DNA of 64,000 bases from Verrucomicrobiota bacterium (GTDB taxonomy: Bacteria; Verrucomicrobiota; Verrucomicrobiia; Opitutales; Opitutaceae): NCBI GenBank assembly GCA_023457035.1, contig JAEWNN010000136.1:5899-69898 (forward strand), given 5' to 3'. The notes below the pieces were generated by a model, which did no database searches, was not told where the DNA came from, and saw nothing but the letters and a program-made list of their open reading frames with translations. The translations under genes were made by a program, and so were the position numbers. Below are positions 7,914 through 15,900 of this stretch, piece by piece (position 1 is the stretch's first letter; every line of letters starts with the position of its first letter).

Positions 7914-8903
7914 GTGAAATTCCTGACCCCCGTCCTCGTTGCGGTTTTGGCCAGCGTCGCGCCCTTTGCCCTCGGCGAAGGCGCGCCGACCGCTGCGGCG
8001 CAGAAGACCACCAGCGCGCCTCCGGACATGAGCCGGTTTTTCCCGCCGCCGATGCAAAGCTTCGCTCTTTACGGCGACGGCAAGGTCCCGAACTCGAAAC
8101 CGAGCCCCGACGAAGAGACCGGCGCGGACCGCGGCTTCGTGCGCAATGTCTCTCGTCCGCAGATCCAGGTTCACCTGCCGGCGCCGAGCCGGGCGAACGG
8201 TGCGAGCATGCTCATCTTCCCGGGAGGAGGCTATGCCGGGCTCACGTTCGAGTACGAGGGAACCCAACAGGCGCGCTTCTTCGTCGCCCACGGTTTCGCG
8301 GCGTTCGTCGTAAAATACCGGGTACCAAGCGATCAGACGATGGAGAACAAATCCATCGGTCCGCTGCAGGATGCCCAGCAGGCGCTGCGGTTCGTCCGCC
8401 TGCACGCGAAGGAGTGGAACCTGGATCCGGCCCGGATCGGTGCCATCGGATTTTCCGCGGGAGGGCACTTGGCCTCGACCCTGGCGACGCACTTCGCCAC
8501 GGCGCATATCGACAATCCCGAGCAGGTGAGCCTTCGCCCCGACTTCCTCGTTGTGGTCTATCCCGTCATCAGCATGGACGCGAAGATCACACACCTCGAT
8601 TCGCGCAAGGCCTTGCTGGGCCCGAGCCCGTCGGAAGACGACGTGCGTCTGTTCTCCAACGAACTTCAGGTGACCAAGGACACCCCGCCCACCTTGATCC
8701 TGCATGCGGCCGATGACGGGCTCGTCGACGTGGACAACAGCGTCGTGTTCTTCCAAGCGCTGCGGCACGCCGGCGTCCCGGTCGAAGCGCGACTCTTCGA
8801 GAAGGGCCAACACGGCTTCTTTCTCCTCCCGCCCGATGCGTGGCAACGGGTGATCATCGAGTGGATGACTGCGAACGGCTGGCCCTTTGCACGGGCGAAG
8901 TAG
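7914..8903 (+). CDS. Secreted alpha/beta hydrolase (acetyl-esterase type)
   Basis: The protein has 329 residues from a GTG at 7914, which places a signal peptide at the N-terminus (KFLTPVLVAVLASVAPFALG). A longer start at 7791 would bury that signal behind 41 unlikely residues. The esterase core shows the oxyanion motif FPGGGYAGL, the nucleophile elbow GFSAGGH (Ser181), the acid HAADDGLV (D267/268) and catalytic QHGF (His300). Family members deacetylate xylan or other carbohydrates; the substrate here is inferred. It lies downstream of the Mrr gene but is probably not functionally linked. Confidence 0.85.
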   Translation: MKFLTPVLVAVLASVAPFALGEGAPTAAAQKTTSAPPDMSRFFPPPMQSFALYGDGKVPNSKPSPDEETGADRGFVRNVSRPQIQVHLPAPSRANGASMLIFPGGGYAGLTFEYEGTQQARFFVAHGFAAFVVKYRVPSDQTMENKSIGPLQDAQQALRFVRLHAKEWNLDPARIGAIGFSAGGHLASTLATHFATAHIDNPEQVSLRPDFLVVVYPVISMDAKITHLDSRKALLGPSPSEDDVRLFSNELQVTKDTPPTLILHAADDGLVDVDNSVVFFQALRHAGVPVEARLFEKGQHGFFLLPPDAWQRVIIEWMTANGWPFARAK

Positions 8904-9375
8904 CGCACCCCGTTGAGCCCGGGAGGCGATCCGGGCGCGGTCAGTCCGATCGTTCGAACATCGGTGAGATCCCCCGTTTCCGGTTGAGCCGCTGTTGCAG
9001 TGGCAAACGCCCAAGCGAGCTGAAACGGGGCCTGATGCTCGGGCCACTGGATCCCCGGAGTGTTCGGTGGTGTGTCGCCGGATTCCGGTGATGCGCAAAG
9101 CGCGGTGGCGAGGCAGGCTTGCCGAAAGGCCGCGCTTGGTGGCGAGCTGTCGGCCCGCGCGCGGGCCTCGGTACGATCCCAGCCTGGGCAGCCATTTTCG
9201 AAGCCCGACGCGCCCCTTGCCCGTCGGGCTTTGTGCTTTCGATGTGCGTTCAGCTTCGGTGAGTTGGGGCGGTGTGTACGTGCCGCACTGAGCTACCGGG
9301 TCGCGTATTGTTCCCCCGGCGCCGATCATCGCATTTGGTTGATCCCCTGTTGTCCGCGCTCCACCCGGCTCGCCA
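8904..9375. other. Gene-free stretch between esterase and Fic remnant
   Basis: No supported gene was found. Near 9196-9232 an inverted repeat (AAGCCCGAC ... GTCGGGCTT followed by TGTGCTTT) could act as a plus-strand terminator for upstream transcription. The short ORFs here have no family features. Confidence 0.35.
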
Positions 9376-9377
9376 AG

Positions 9378-9475
9378 GATCGGCAAAATGATCGGCAGGG
9401 AACAACGAAACACGGGCGTCATAGGTATCGAAAGCCAATGGCTATCAACGCCTAATGCCGCGCTAAAGATCGGCG
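9378..9475. promoter_or_regulatory. Second set of GATCGGCA iterons
   Basis: GATCGGCA occurs at 9378 and 9390 (12-bp spacing). A GATCGGCG copy at 9468 is preceded by the same GCCGCGCTAAA sequence found before the iteron at 5498. The layout copies that upstream of the Fic gene, minus one iteron immediately before the start, so the duplication includes the control region. Confidence 0.5.
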
Positions 9476-9479
9476 ATAG

Positions 9480-9672
9480 GTGCTTACCAATACTGCGATT
9501 GAGCCTGTGGTTCCGACCCAGCTGCCTTCAGCTGTTGGCGGACTTGGCGCGCACGGTCCTGGAGACTGCCGCTCGCCTTTCCTCGAAGGATCACGAGCCG
9601 CTCCGCTCCCGGCTCGCGGTGCGTACCCTGAGTATGCACTGCTACCACTCGAATCTCAGCGAGGGACACAAG
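9480..9672 (+). pseudogene. Truncated, frameshifted copy of the Fic gene 5' end
   Basis: The first ~63 codons of the Fic gene recur here. The opening reads LTNTAIEPVVPTQ, against LTKTAIEPVVPTQ in the intact copy. A one-base insertion near 9523 shifts the frame, after which the homology continues in another frame as LARTVLETAARLSSK and MHCYHSNLSEGH. It stops abruptly around 9672, well before the catalytic motif. The start is GTG instead of ATG. It cannot make an active Fic protein and is a relic of a duplication or of an older Fic gene replaced by the intact one. Confidence 0.8.
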
Positions 9673-9711
9673 GCCTTGCGGCAACCATCTGGGGTCTCCT
9701 TTGTTGCCTTC

Positions 9712-10257
9712 ATGCAACGTAAAGAATTCCTCACCACCGCCGCTGCTACGCTCGGCTCTTGCTTGTGTGGCGGCGCGCTTCTCGGTGCCGAGACGCCGTC
9801 GGCCGAGGCCGACTCGCCCGAAGTCCGCGATCTGCGGCAGAAGATCGAGTTCATGCAGAAGCGGATGGCCCGGCTGGTCGCCGCGCTGGATGCTCCCACC
9901 CGGTCGCGGGTGCTCGAAACGATGGGACGCGAGTGTGCGAAGGAATTCGCCTCCCTCACGGAGCGCTTTCGCGGGAAACCGCGGGAGTTCCTCGACGAGG
10001 CCCGCCGCCAATGGATGAAGGAGGCGAGCTACGATCCGGCCACCGGGACCGTCCGTGTCGTGGATCGGGCAGCCCACTGCACCTGCGCCTTTGTCCGACC
10101 CGGCCTCACTCCGGCGGACTTCTGTGCCTGCACCCTGGGGTGGCAGAAGGAGGCGTACGCGACCATCCTCGGTGAACCGGTCGATGCGGAGCTGGAGTCG
10201 TCGGTGCTGCGTGGCGACAGCTGCTGCGCCTTTCGCATGCGGGCGCGGCGTGGATGA
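9712..10257 (+). CDS. Cysteine-rich exported protein of unknown function
   Basis: The protein has 181 residues. The N-terminus QRKEFLTTAAATLGSCLCG looks like an export signal (Tat-like without the twin arginine, or a lipobox at C17/C19). The middle is helical. The C-terminal half has paired cysteines, HCTC (123,125), FCAC (138,140) and DSCC (171,172). The ending 'E..VLRGDSCCAFRM' resembles the metal-binding end of V4R / 4-vinyl-reductase-like and related small domains. A bound metal or redox role is inferred only. It begins 40 bp after the Fic remnant; the frame runs open from upstream, but the ATG at 9712 gives the signal sequence. Confidence 0.7.
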   Translation: MQRKEFLTTAAATLGSCLCGGALLGAETPSAEADSPEVRDLRQKIEFMQKRMARLVAALDAPTRSRVLETMGRECAKEFASLTERFRGKPREFLDEARRQWMKEASYDPATGTVRVVDRAAHCTCAFVRPGLTPADFCACTLGWQKEAYATILGEPVDAELESSVLRGDSCCAFRMRARRG

Positions 10258-10282
10258 AGCGACGCGCCCCGTCGGCTGGAGC

Positions 10283-11281
10283 TCACGTGCAGGCCATGCC
10301 GAGCGGGAGCTCGCAGTTGGGGCGGGCGATCACGCCGGGGTAGGGCTCGGCGGCGAAGGGGATGGTGGGATCGCGCAGAAGGTGCTCGTCGCACACGGCG
10401 AAGAGCTCGGCCTCGGTGCGGGCGTGGCGCATGGCGCGGAGAAAACGGCTCTCGGGGTCCACGCTTTGCGCGATGAAGTTGAGGTACTTCTTGAGCTTGC
10501 CGGTGCGGGCGAACTCGGGCGCGGCGGGGTTGGCGGTGGCGCGGTGGAGCCGGTCGATGTACTCGCGCACGTCGCCGAGCGTGGGCGCGAAGACGGGTTC
10601 GCCGGCGAAACGCTCGCGGAGCTGGCGGAAGATCCAGGGGTTGCGGATGGCGTGGCGGCCGACCATCACGCCGGCGCAGCGCGTGGCGGCGAGCACGGTG
10701 GCGGCCTTGGCGGCGGAGGAGATTTCGCCGTTGGCCAGCACCGGACAGCGGAGACGCGCGACGGCGCGGGCGGCGAACTCGTAGTGCGGCTCGCCGCGGT
10801 AGAGCTCCTTGACGCTGCGGCAGTGCACGCTGAGCAGGTCGACGTCGTGCTTGTCGATCAGCTCGAGGAGCGCATCGAAGGTGGCGCCGTCGTCGAAGCC
10901 GATGCGGGTCTTGACGGTGAAGAGGCCGGGCGTGGCGGCGCGCAGGGTGCGAAGGATCTCGTCGACCTTGGCGAGGTCGCGGTGGAGGCCGCCGCCGACG
11001 TTCTTGCGGTAGATCTTCGGGGCGGGGCAGCCGAGGTTGAGGTCGATGCCGGCGATGGGGAGCTTGAGCAGATCGGCGGCGGCGCGGGCGAGGTCGGGCA
11101 GGCTCTCGCCGATGAGCTGGGCGAAGACGGGGCGGCCGGTCCGGTTCTCGGTGACCGAGCGGACGATGTGGTCCTCGAGGCGCGAAGTGGCGTGGACGCG
11201 GAAGAACTCGGTGACGAAGTAGTCGGGCGCGCCGTAGTGTGCGCTCACGCCGAAGAAGGCGAGGTCGGTCACGTCCTGCAT
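10283..11281 (-). CDS. dus: tRNA-dihydrouridine synthase family protein
   Basis: The protein has at least 332 residues. It has the FMN-dependent Dus TIM-barrel: APMQDVTD at the first strand (residues before the Met are in frame), the LNLGCPAPK active-site cysteine loop, KTRIGFDD, SVHCRSV and the phosphate-binding VMVGRHAIRNPW. It reduces uridines in the tRNA D-loop. The first ATG (11281) falls inside the conserved first strand, because upstream in-frame codons read LPLTALAP before it. Translation therefore probably begins at a non-ATG codon upstream, within the repeat-rich leader. The specific Dus subgroup is not resolved. Confidence 0.88.
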   Translation of the reverse strand: MQDVTDLAFFGVSAHYGAPDYFVTEFFRVHATSRLEDHIVRSVTENRTGRPVFAQLIGESLPDLARAAADLLKLPIAGIDLNLGCPAPKIYRKNVGGGLHRDLAKVDEILRTLRAATPGLFTVKTRIGFDDGATFDALLELIDKHDVDLLSVHCRSVKELYRGEPHYEFAARAVARLRCPVLANGEISSAAKAATVLAATRCAGVMVGRHAIRNPWIFRQLRERFAGEPVFAPTLGDVREYIDRLHRATANPAAPEFARTGKLKKYLNFIAQSVDPESRFLRAMRHARTEAELFAVCDEHLLRDPTIPFAAEPYPGVIARPNCELPLGMACT

Positions 11282-11329
11282 GGGCGCGAGCGCGGTGAGC
11301 GGCAGGCCGGGGCGCAGCGGCGGCGGCAG

Positions 11330-11530
11330 TTGCCGGTGGACGGTGAGCGGTGGACGGTCGCCGGTGGGCGGTGACGGATGGCCGATGGCGGATGGCCGAT
11401 GGCGGATGGACTGGGGGGCGGAGGTCAGATGCGGAGGGCTGAGGACGGATGACGGTGGGCGGTGGACAGTTGACTGTGGGCGGTGCGCAGCCGGCGGAGG
11501 ATCGGGCGGCGGGCGGGCGGCGCGGGATCA
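11330..11530. repeat. Degenerate GGTGGGCGGT-type tandem repeats
   Basis: Imperfect tandem repeats of CGGTGGACGGTGAGCGG type are followed by GATGGCCGATGGCG units, upstream of dus on the minus strand. Similar stretches occur at 12130-12230 and 15850-15885. They encode no protein and make the dus start hard to place. Confidence 0.55.
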
Positions 11531-11589
11531 AAACGTTCCCGCGTTTCGCGCCGAGAAAAAGGGCGGAGCGTGCGGGCGCAGGGCGAGAC

Positions 11590-12087
11590 TCAGAACGGCT
11601 TGTCGTTCTCGTCTTCCTCGTCGTCGGCGTCGTCCTCCTCGTCCTCGTTCTGCTGCTTGAGCACGCGTTCGAGGATCTCGGTCATGTCCTCGACGGCGTC
11701 GTAGACGGCGCGGGCGACGAAGACGGGCTTCTTCTGCTGGAGGGCGAGGACGAGGGAGTCGCTCGGGCGGGCGTCGACCTCGATGATCTTGCGGCCGAGC
11801 TCGTTGGACATCGTGAGGATGATGCGGGCGAAGAAGGTGCCGTTGTCGACGTCGTTGATGACGACGCGTTCGAGCACGACGCCGAGGCCGAGGAAGATGT
11901 TGCCGATGAGATCGTGGGTGAGCGGGCGGTCCTTCTTCACCCCCTGCATCGTCATGGAGATGGCGTTGCCGACGGAGTGGTCGACGTAGATGACGAAGTT
12001 CTTGTCGTCGTCGCCGAGGAAGACGGCGCAGCCGTTGGCGGTGGGCATCACGCCTTTGACGGAGACTTCGACAACATCGTTCTGCAT
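11590..12087 (-). CDS. Bifunctional nuclease family protein (DUF151)
   Basis: The protein has 165 residues from the ATG at 12087 (MQNDVVEVSVKGVMP). It has the typical BFN domain: GDDDKNFVIYVD, the PLTHDLIGNI helix, and EVDARPSDSLVLAL, the most conserved segment of the family. The C-terminus is strongly acidic (NEDEEDDADDEEDEND). The family was named for weak DNase/RNase activity in plants; bacterial function is poorly defined. A 92-residue upstream in-frame extension is repeat-derived and rejected. Confidence 0.85.
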   Translation of the reverse strand: MQNDVVEVSVKGVMPTANGCAVFLGDDDKNFVIYVDHSVGNAISMTMQGVKKDRPLTHDLIGNIFLGLGVVLERVVINDVDNGTFFARIILTMSNELGRKIIEVDARPSDSLVLALQQKKPVFVARAVYDAVEDMTEILERVLKQQNEDEEDDADDEEDENDKPF

Positions 12088-12109
12088 GCGGGGCGAAATG
12101 TGCGGGCGG

Positions 12110-12402
12110 CGCCGGGGGACTGCAAGTCGGGAGAGGACGGCGGGCGGTGGGCGGTATCCGGTTGCCGGTATCCGGTGACCGGTGGGCGGTGACCGGTGGG
12201 CGGTGGGTCGGGGGAAGGGGTGGAGTCCCGAGGCGGTCCGGTCGGAGACCGGACCCACTTGGCGAGGAATGTCGCGTGGCGCGCCGCAGCACGGTGGGCG
12301 GTGGGTAGGGCCGGTCTGCGACCGGCCGCGGTGGGCGAGGACCGGGGGGGAGGAGGGGACCAAGGGGTCTGGTCGCAGACCGGACCCACATGGGCGAGGG
12401 GC
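12110..12402. repeat. Intergenic repeat block with three REP-like palindromes
   Basis: This gene-free block separates the bifunctional nuclease and helicase genes. It contains GGTGGGCGGTGACCGG tandem repeats and three palindromes with a three-base loop: 12235-12255 (arms GGTCCGGTC/GACCGGACC), 12309-12327 (GGCCGGTC/GACCGGCC) and 12367-12385 (GTCTGGTC/GACCGGAC). Each is followed by a related tail, CCACTTGGCGAGG or GGTGGGCGAGG, so the units form a small array. Confidence 0.7.
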
Positions 12403-14124
12403 TCAGGCGACCGGGGGGTCGACGCGGCGGACCTGGATACGCACACCGCGCATCATCACGCCGGGCATCTTGTTGACGACGAGGTCGAGGTTCTCGTCGG
12501 AGACGTCGACGTAGCTCTCCTGGTCGAGCAGGTCGATCGCGCCGATGGCCTTGGCGGTGAGGCGGGTGACGCCGGCGATCTTGCCGACGATGTCGGCGGG
12601 GGTGACGCCATGCATGCGGCCGACGTTGAAGGCGATGGTGGTGAAACCCTCCTCGTTGCCGGTGCGGCGCATCCAGCGGCCGGCGGGCGCGGCCGACGGG
12701 GGCGCAAAATCGCGGGAGCGTTTCTCGCGATGCGGCGGGAAGGGCGAGTGCGCGGGCGGCTCGTCGCGAAAATTTGGAGCCTGGTAGGGGGGCGGGGTGT
12801 CGATGGTGGCGGCGGGGGCGGAGGGTTTGCCGGGTTCGCCGTCGCGCAGGAGGTGGATGAGGGCGGAGGAGATGTCGGTGGGGGCGTAGCCCTGCTCGAT
12901 GAGGCGGTCGATCATGCGGTCCTGCTTCTCGAACTTGCCGCCCTCGAGGGTGGCGCGGATCTTCTCGAAGAAGACGTTCTCGCGGGCCTCCTCGACCTGG
13001 TCGATGGAGGGGATGCGCTCGCGGCGAATCTTGAGCTTCGCCATGCGGATCATGAACTGGAGTTTGTAGATCTCACGACCGGAGACGAAGGTGAAGGCGC
13101 GGCCGGATTTGCCGGCGCGGCCGGTGCGGCCGATGCGGTGGGTGTAGTCCTCGGCGTCGTTGGGCAGGTCGAAGTTGAAGACGACCTCGAGGTCGTCGAC
13201 GTCGAGGCCGCGGGCGGCGACGTCGGTGGCGATGAGGAACTCGAACTTGCGGTCGCGGAACTTGGACATGACGCGGTCGCGCTGGGTCTGCGCCATGTCG
13301 CCGTGGAGACGATCGACGGCGTAGCCACGGGTGTGCAGGGCCTCGTCGAGCTCGTCGACCATGACCTTGGTGGAGCAGAAGACGATGCCGTAGCGGAAGT
13401 CGTGGACGTCGATGAGGCGGGTGAGGGCCTCGAGCTTGGAGCGGCGCTCGACCTCGAAGTACACCTGCTCGACCTGCGGGGCGTTCTGGGCGAGGGACTC
13501 GATCTTCACCATCTCCGGTTCGTTGCTGTACCGCTTGATCATGGCGCGGATCGGCGGCGGCATCGTGGCGGAGAAAAAGAGGAGTTGGCGCTGCTCGGGG
13601 GCGGCCTGGACGACGCGCTCGATGTCGTCGCGGAAGCCCATGTCGAGCATGCGATCGGCCTCGTCGAGGATGAGGAGCTTGAGGGCGTCGAGCTTGAGGG
13701 TGCCGCGCTCGAGGTGGTCGAGCACACGGCCCGGGGTGCCGATGACGATCTGCACACCGGCGGCGAGGCCGCGGAGCTGGCGGTCGTAGGCTTGGCCGCC
13801 GAAGACGGGGAGTTCGCGGATGCCGCGTTTGAAGAGGGTGAGCTTGGCGACCTCCTCGGCGACCTGGAGGGCGAGCTCGCGGGTGGGGCAGAGGATGAGG
13901 ACCTGCGTCTGTTTGACCGCCGGGTCGGCGAGCTGCACGGCAGGGATCGCGAAGGCGCAGGTCTTGCCGGAGCCGGTGGAGGACTGGCCGACGAGGTCAC
14001 GGCCGGCGAGGATGAGCGGAATCACCGCAGTCTGGATCGGGGAGGCCTCCTCGAAGCCCATTTTGTCGACGGCCTTGAGGAGCTCGGGCGTGAGGCCCAG
14101 TTCGGTGAATTTGCGCTTTTCCAT
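12403..14124 (-). CDS. DEAD-box RNA helicase with DbpA/CsdA RNA-binding domain
   Basis: The protein has 573 residues. It has the Q motif, STGSGKT (49-55), PTREL, TPGR, DEAD (154-157), SAT (185-187), the DVAARGLD region and HRIGRTGR (329-336). A Pro-rich linker (about 445-485) leads to a C-terminal DbpA RNA-binding domain (about 495-570; 'VTPADIVGKIAGVTRL' ending in VRRVD). It unwinds RNA, probably in ribosome assembly or cold response, like CsdA/DbpA. The ATG at 14124 starts MEKRKFTELGL, the family N-terminus; the 197-residue extension upstream is antisense to secG. It is divergent from secG. Confidence 0.93.
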   Translation of the reverse strand: MEKRKFTELGLTPELLKAVDKMGFEEASPIQTAVIPLILAGRDLVGQSSTGSGKTCAFAIPAVQLADPAVKQTQVLILCPTRELALQVAEEVAKLTLFKRGIRELPVFGGQAYDRQLRGLAAGVQIVIGTPGRVLDHLERGTLKLDALKLLILDEADRMLDMGFRDDIERVVQAAPEQRQLLFFSATMPPPIRAMIKRYSNEPEMVKIESLAQNAPQVEQVYFEVERRSKLEALTRLIDVHDFRYGIVFCSTKVMVDELDEALHTRGYAVDRLHGDMAQTQRDRVMSKFRDRKFEFLIATDVAARGLDVDDLEVVFNFDLPNDAEDYTHRIGRTGRAGKSGRAFTFVSGREIYKLQFMIRMAKLKIRRERIPSIDQVEEARENVFFEKIRATLEGGKFEKQDRMIDRLIEQGYAPTDISSALIHLLRDGEPGKPSAPAATIDTPPPYQAPNFRDEPPAHSPFPPHREKRSRDFAPPSAAPAGRWMRRTGNEEGFTTIAFNVGRMHGVTPADIVGKIAGVTRLTAKAIGAIDLLDQESYVDVSDENLDLVVNKMPGVMMRGVRIQVRRVDPPVA

Positions 14125-14298
14125 GCGGGACTGTGTGGGGGTGGGGGCGGGAGAGCAAGGCGCGGGAAGGGGCACGGTGGAAATGGGCGGAGCGGGGCGC
14201 GGCGACGTAGCCTCGGGGCGCACGCACTTCCGGTTGCCGGGACGGTGTCGGGACCTGCCTTGACAAAGCCGGGGGCGGGCGGTTGCCTCGGCCGCTTC

Positions 14299-14664
14299 AT
14301 GAACATTTTGATCGTTGTCCTGACTTTCCTGCTCGTGCTCGTCTCGCTGTTCCTCGGGCTGCTGGTGCTCGTGCAGAAGCCCCGTTCCGACAGCGGTCTG
14401 GGCACGGCGATGGGCGGCGGCGTGGCCGAGGCGACCTTCGGCGCCGAGACCGGCAACGTGCTGACGCGCTCGACGATCGTGCTCGCGGTCGCCTTCTTCG
14501 TCCTGGGTTTCGGCGCCTATCTCGGCCAGATCTACGTGGTGAAGCACAAGGACAAGTCGGTCGAGAGCCTCCCGGCGGCCCCGGTGTCCACCGCGCCCGC
14601 CGCTCCGGCACCCGAGGCCGTGCCGGCCCCGACCCCCGCGCCGGCTCCGGCGGCGCAACCCTGA
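14299..14664 (+). CDS. secG: Preprotein translocase subunit SecG
   Basis: The protein has 121 residues. Two membrane helices (about 2-24 and 55-78) flank the conserved cytoplasmic loop LVQKPRSDSGLGTAMGGG, which is diagnostic of SecG. The C-terminal tail (about 90-121) is an Ala/Pro-rich extension common in this group. SecG assists SecYEG-mediated protein export in the inner membrane. The ATG at 14299 is selected because it directly precedes the first helix; a very long in-frame extension upstream is antisense to the helicase. Confidence 0.93.
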   Translation: MNILIVVLTFLLVLVSLFLGLLVLVQKPRSDSGLGTAMGGGVAEATFGAETGNVLTRSTIVLAVAFFVLGFGAYLGQIYVVKHKDKSVESLPAAPVSTAPAAPAPEAVPAPTPAPAPAAQP

Positions 14665-14686
14665 GGTTCCGGGTTCTTCCCTTTCC

Positions 14687-15553
14687 ATGAACGCGAGGCG
14701 CATCGGCCGGTACACGGTCTGCGGTCTCGCGTTTTTTTTGGCGTTCGCGGCTGTAGCCGAGCGGCGGATTCGCCCGGAGCCGCGCTATGCGTTCACCGGG
14801 TCGGCGGACCCGGTCGAGGGGCGGCGCCTCCTGGCGGAGTTCCGCCAGCTCGGGCTGGCGGGGGACTATGCGCTGGATTTCTCGCTGCGGGTGATGCCGC
14901 GGCGCGGCGACGAACGCACGGTCGCCGGCCGGCTGTATGGCACGCGCAACGAGGCGGGGCCGTTGTCGCTGGTCGAGTTTCCGTCCGCCACCGAGGGCGC
15001 CCGGCGCATCCTGGTGCAGAACGGCCCGCAATCGGCGGTGTGGACGGTCCCGCGCGACGGCGCCGACGCGGTCGCGGTGGGGGCGGCGCAGCTCTTCGCG
15101 CCGCTCGCCGGCACGGACCTGACGGCCTTCGACCTGCAGATGCCGTTCCTGTTCTGGCCGGATACCGTGTTCGAGGGCGTGGTCAGCGTGCGGGGGCGGC
15201 CGGCGCACCGGTTCCTGGCGTATCCTCCGGCCGAGATCGCGGCGGCGCGGCCGGCCCTGGCGGGCGTGCGCTTCTACCTCGACACCCAGTTCAACGCGCT
15301 CGTGCAGGCCGAGGAGCTCGGGCCCGACGAGACCCCGGTGAAGACGATCAGCGTGATCGACCTGAAGCGGACGCAGGACCAGTGGATCGTGCGCACGATC
15401 GACCTGCGCGACGAGGCGACGCGCAACAAGACGCGGTTTCGCATCACCGGCGCGGCGCTCAATCTCCAGCTGCCGCGCGTCGTATTCAGCCCTGCGCACC
15501 TGCCGGTCCCGCCGGAGCTGGACGCCGCGGTGAAGTTCGAGGTGTTCGACTAG
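14687..15553 (+). CDS. Exported protein, possible outer-membrane lipoprotein-sorting (LolA-like) fold
   Basis: The protein has 288 residues with a signal-like N-terminus (YTVCGLAFFLAFAAVAE). The body has alternating beta strands: a 'DYALDFSLRVMPRRG' strand, 'GRLYGTRNEAGPLS', 'QSAVWTVPRDG', and a late 'IDLRDEATRNKTRFRITGA' segment. This pattern is seen in outer-membrane lipoprotein-sorting-like proteins that lack full LolA identity. It starts 22 bp after secG and is probably co-transcribed. The function is unconfirmed and no catalytic motif is seen. Confidence 0.65.
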   Translation: MNARRIGRYTVCGLAFFLAFAAVAERRIRPEPRYAFTGSADPVEGRRLLAEFRQLGLAGDYALDFSLRVMPRRGDERTVAGRLYGTRNEAGPLSLVEFPSATEGARRILVQNGPQSAVWTVPRDGADAVAVGAAQLFAPLAGTDLTAFDLQMPFLFWPDTVFEGVVSVRGRPAHRFLAYPPAEIAAARPALAGVRFYLDTQFNALVQAEELGPDETPVKTISVIDLKRTQDQWIVRTIDLRDEATRNKTRFRITGAALNLQLPRVVFSPAHLPVPPELDAAVKFEVFD

Positions 15554-15595
15554 CGCGGCGGGCCCTGCCGTGGGCTTGGCGCCGCCGCGGTCCGC

Positions 15596-15847
15596 TCAGA
15601 TGGCGCGGCGCTGCCGTCGGCGGTGTTCGCGGATGGTGGCGAGCACGATGCCGATGCCGGGTGCCCAGATGAAGAAATAGAACCCGAGCGTGCGCGCCCC
15701 GGTGAGGGCAAGGTCGCCCAGCGGAATCCGACCGCCGGCCCACGCGCCGATCAGCGGCCACAGGGCTGCACCGAGGAGCGCGCCGGTGCCGGTGATGAAT
15801 GCGGTCACCCCGAGCGTGAGGGCGCAGAACTGGAGGACGGGCTTCAT
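15596..15847 (-). CDS. Small membrane protein, unknown
   Basis: The protein has 83 residues with two hydrophobic segments (about 3-35 and 47-68) and an Arg-rich C-terminus (REHRRRQRR). The reading MKPVLQFCALTLGVTAFITG begins at the ATG at 15847; longer in-frame upstream sequence is antisense to the neighbouring methyltransferase. It lies convergent to the exported protein gene and downstream of the methyltransferase on the same strand. No family is recognised. Confidence 0.55.
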   Translation of the reverse strand: MKPVLQFCALTLGVTAFITGTGALLGAALWPLIGAWAGGRIPLGDLALTGARTLGFYFFIWAPGIGIVLATIREHRRRQRRAI

Positions 15848-15900
15848 GCGGAGTGGACGGTGGATGGTGGGCGGTGAAGGCGCTAGCGGTCGCCAGCCCG

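Noticed and set aside
9150..9205. tRNA-like 3' end (GGTACGATCCCAGCCTGGG then GCAGCCA)
   Set aside because: The T arm cannot pair properly and there is no acceptor or anticodon stem. At most an eroded fragment.
12196..14298. Long plus-strand frame leading into secG
   Set aside because: It is antisense to the helicase; only the last 121 codons look like a protein (SecG).
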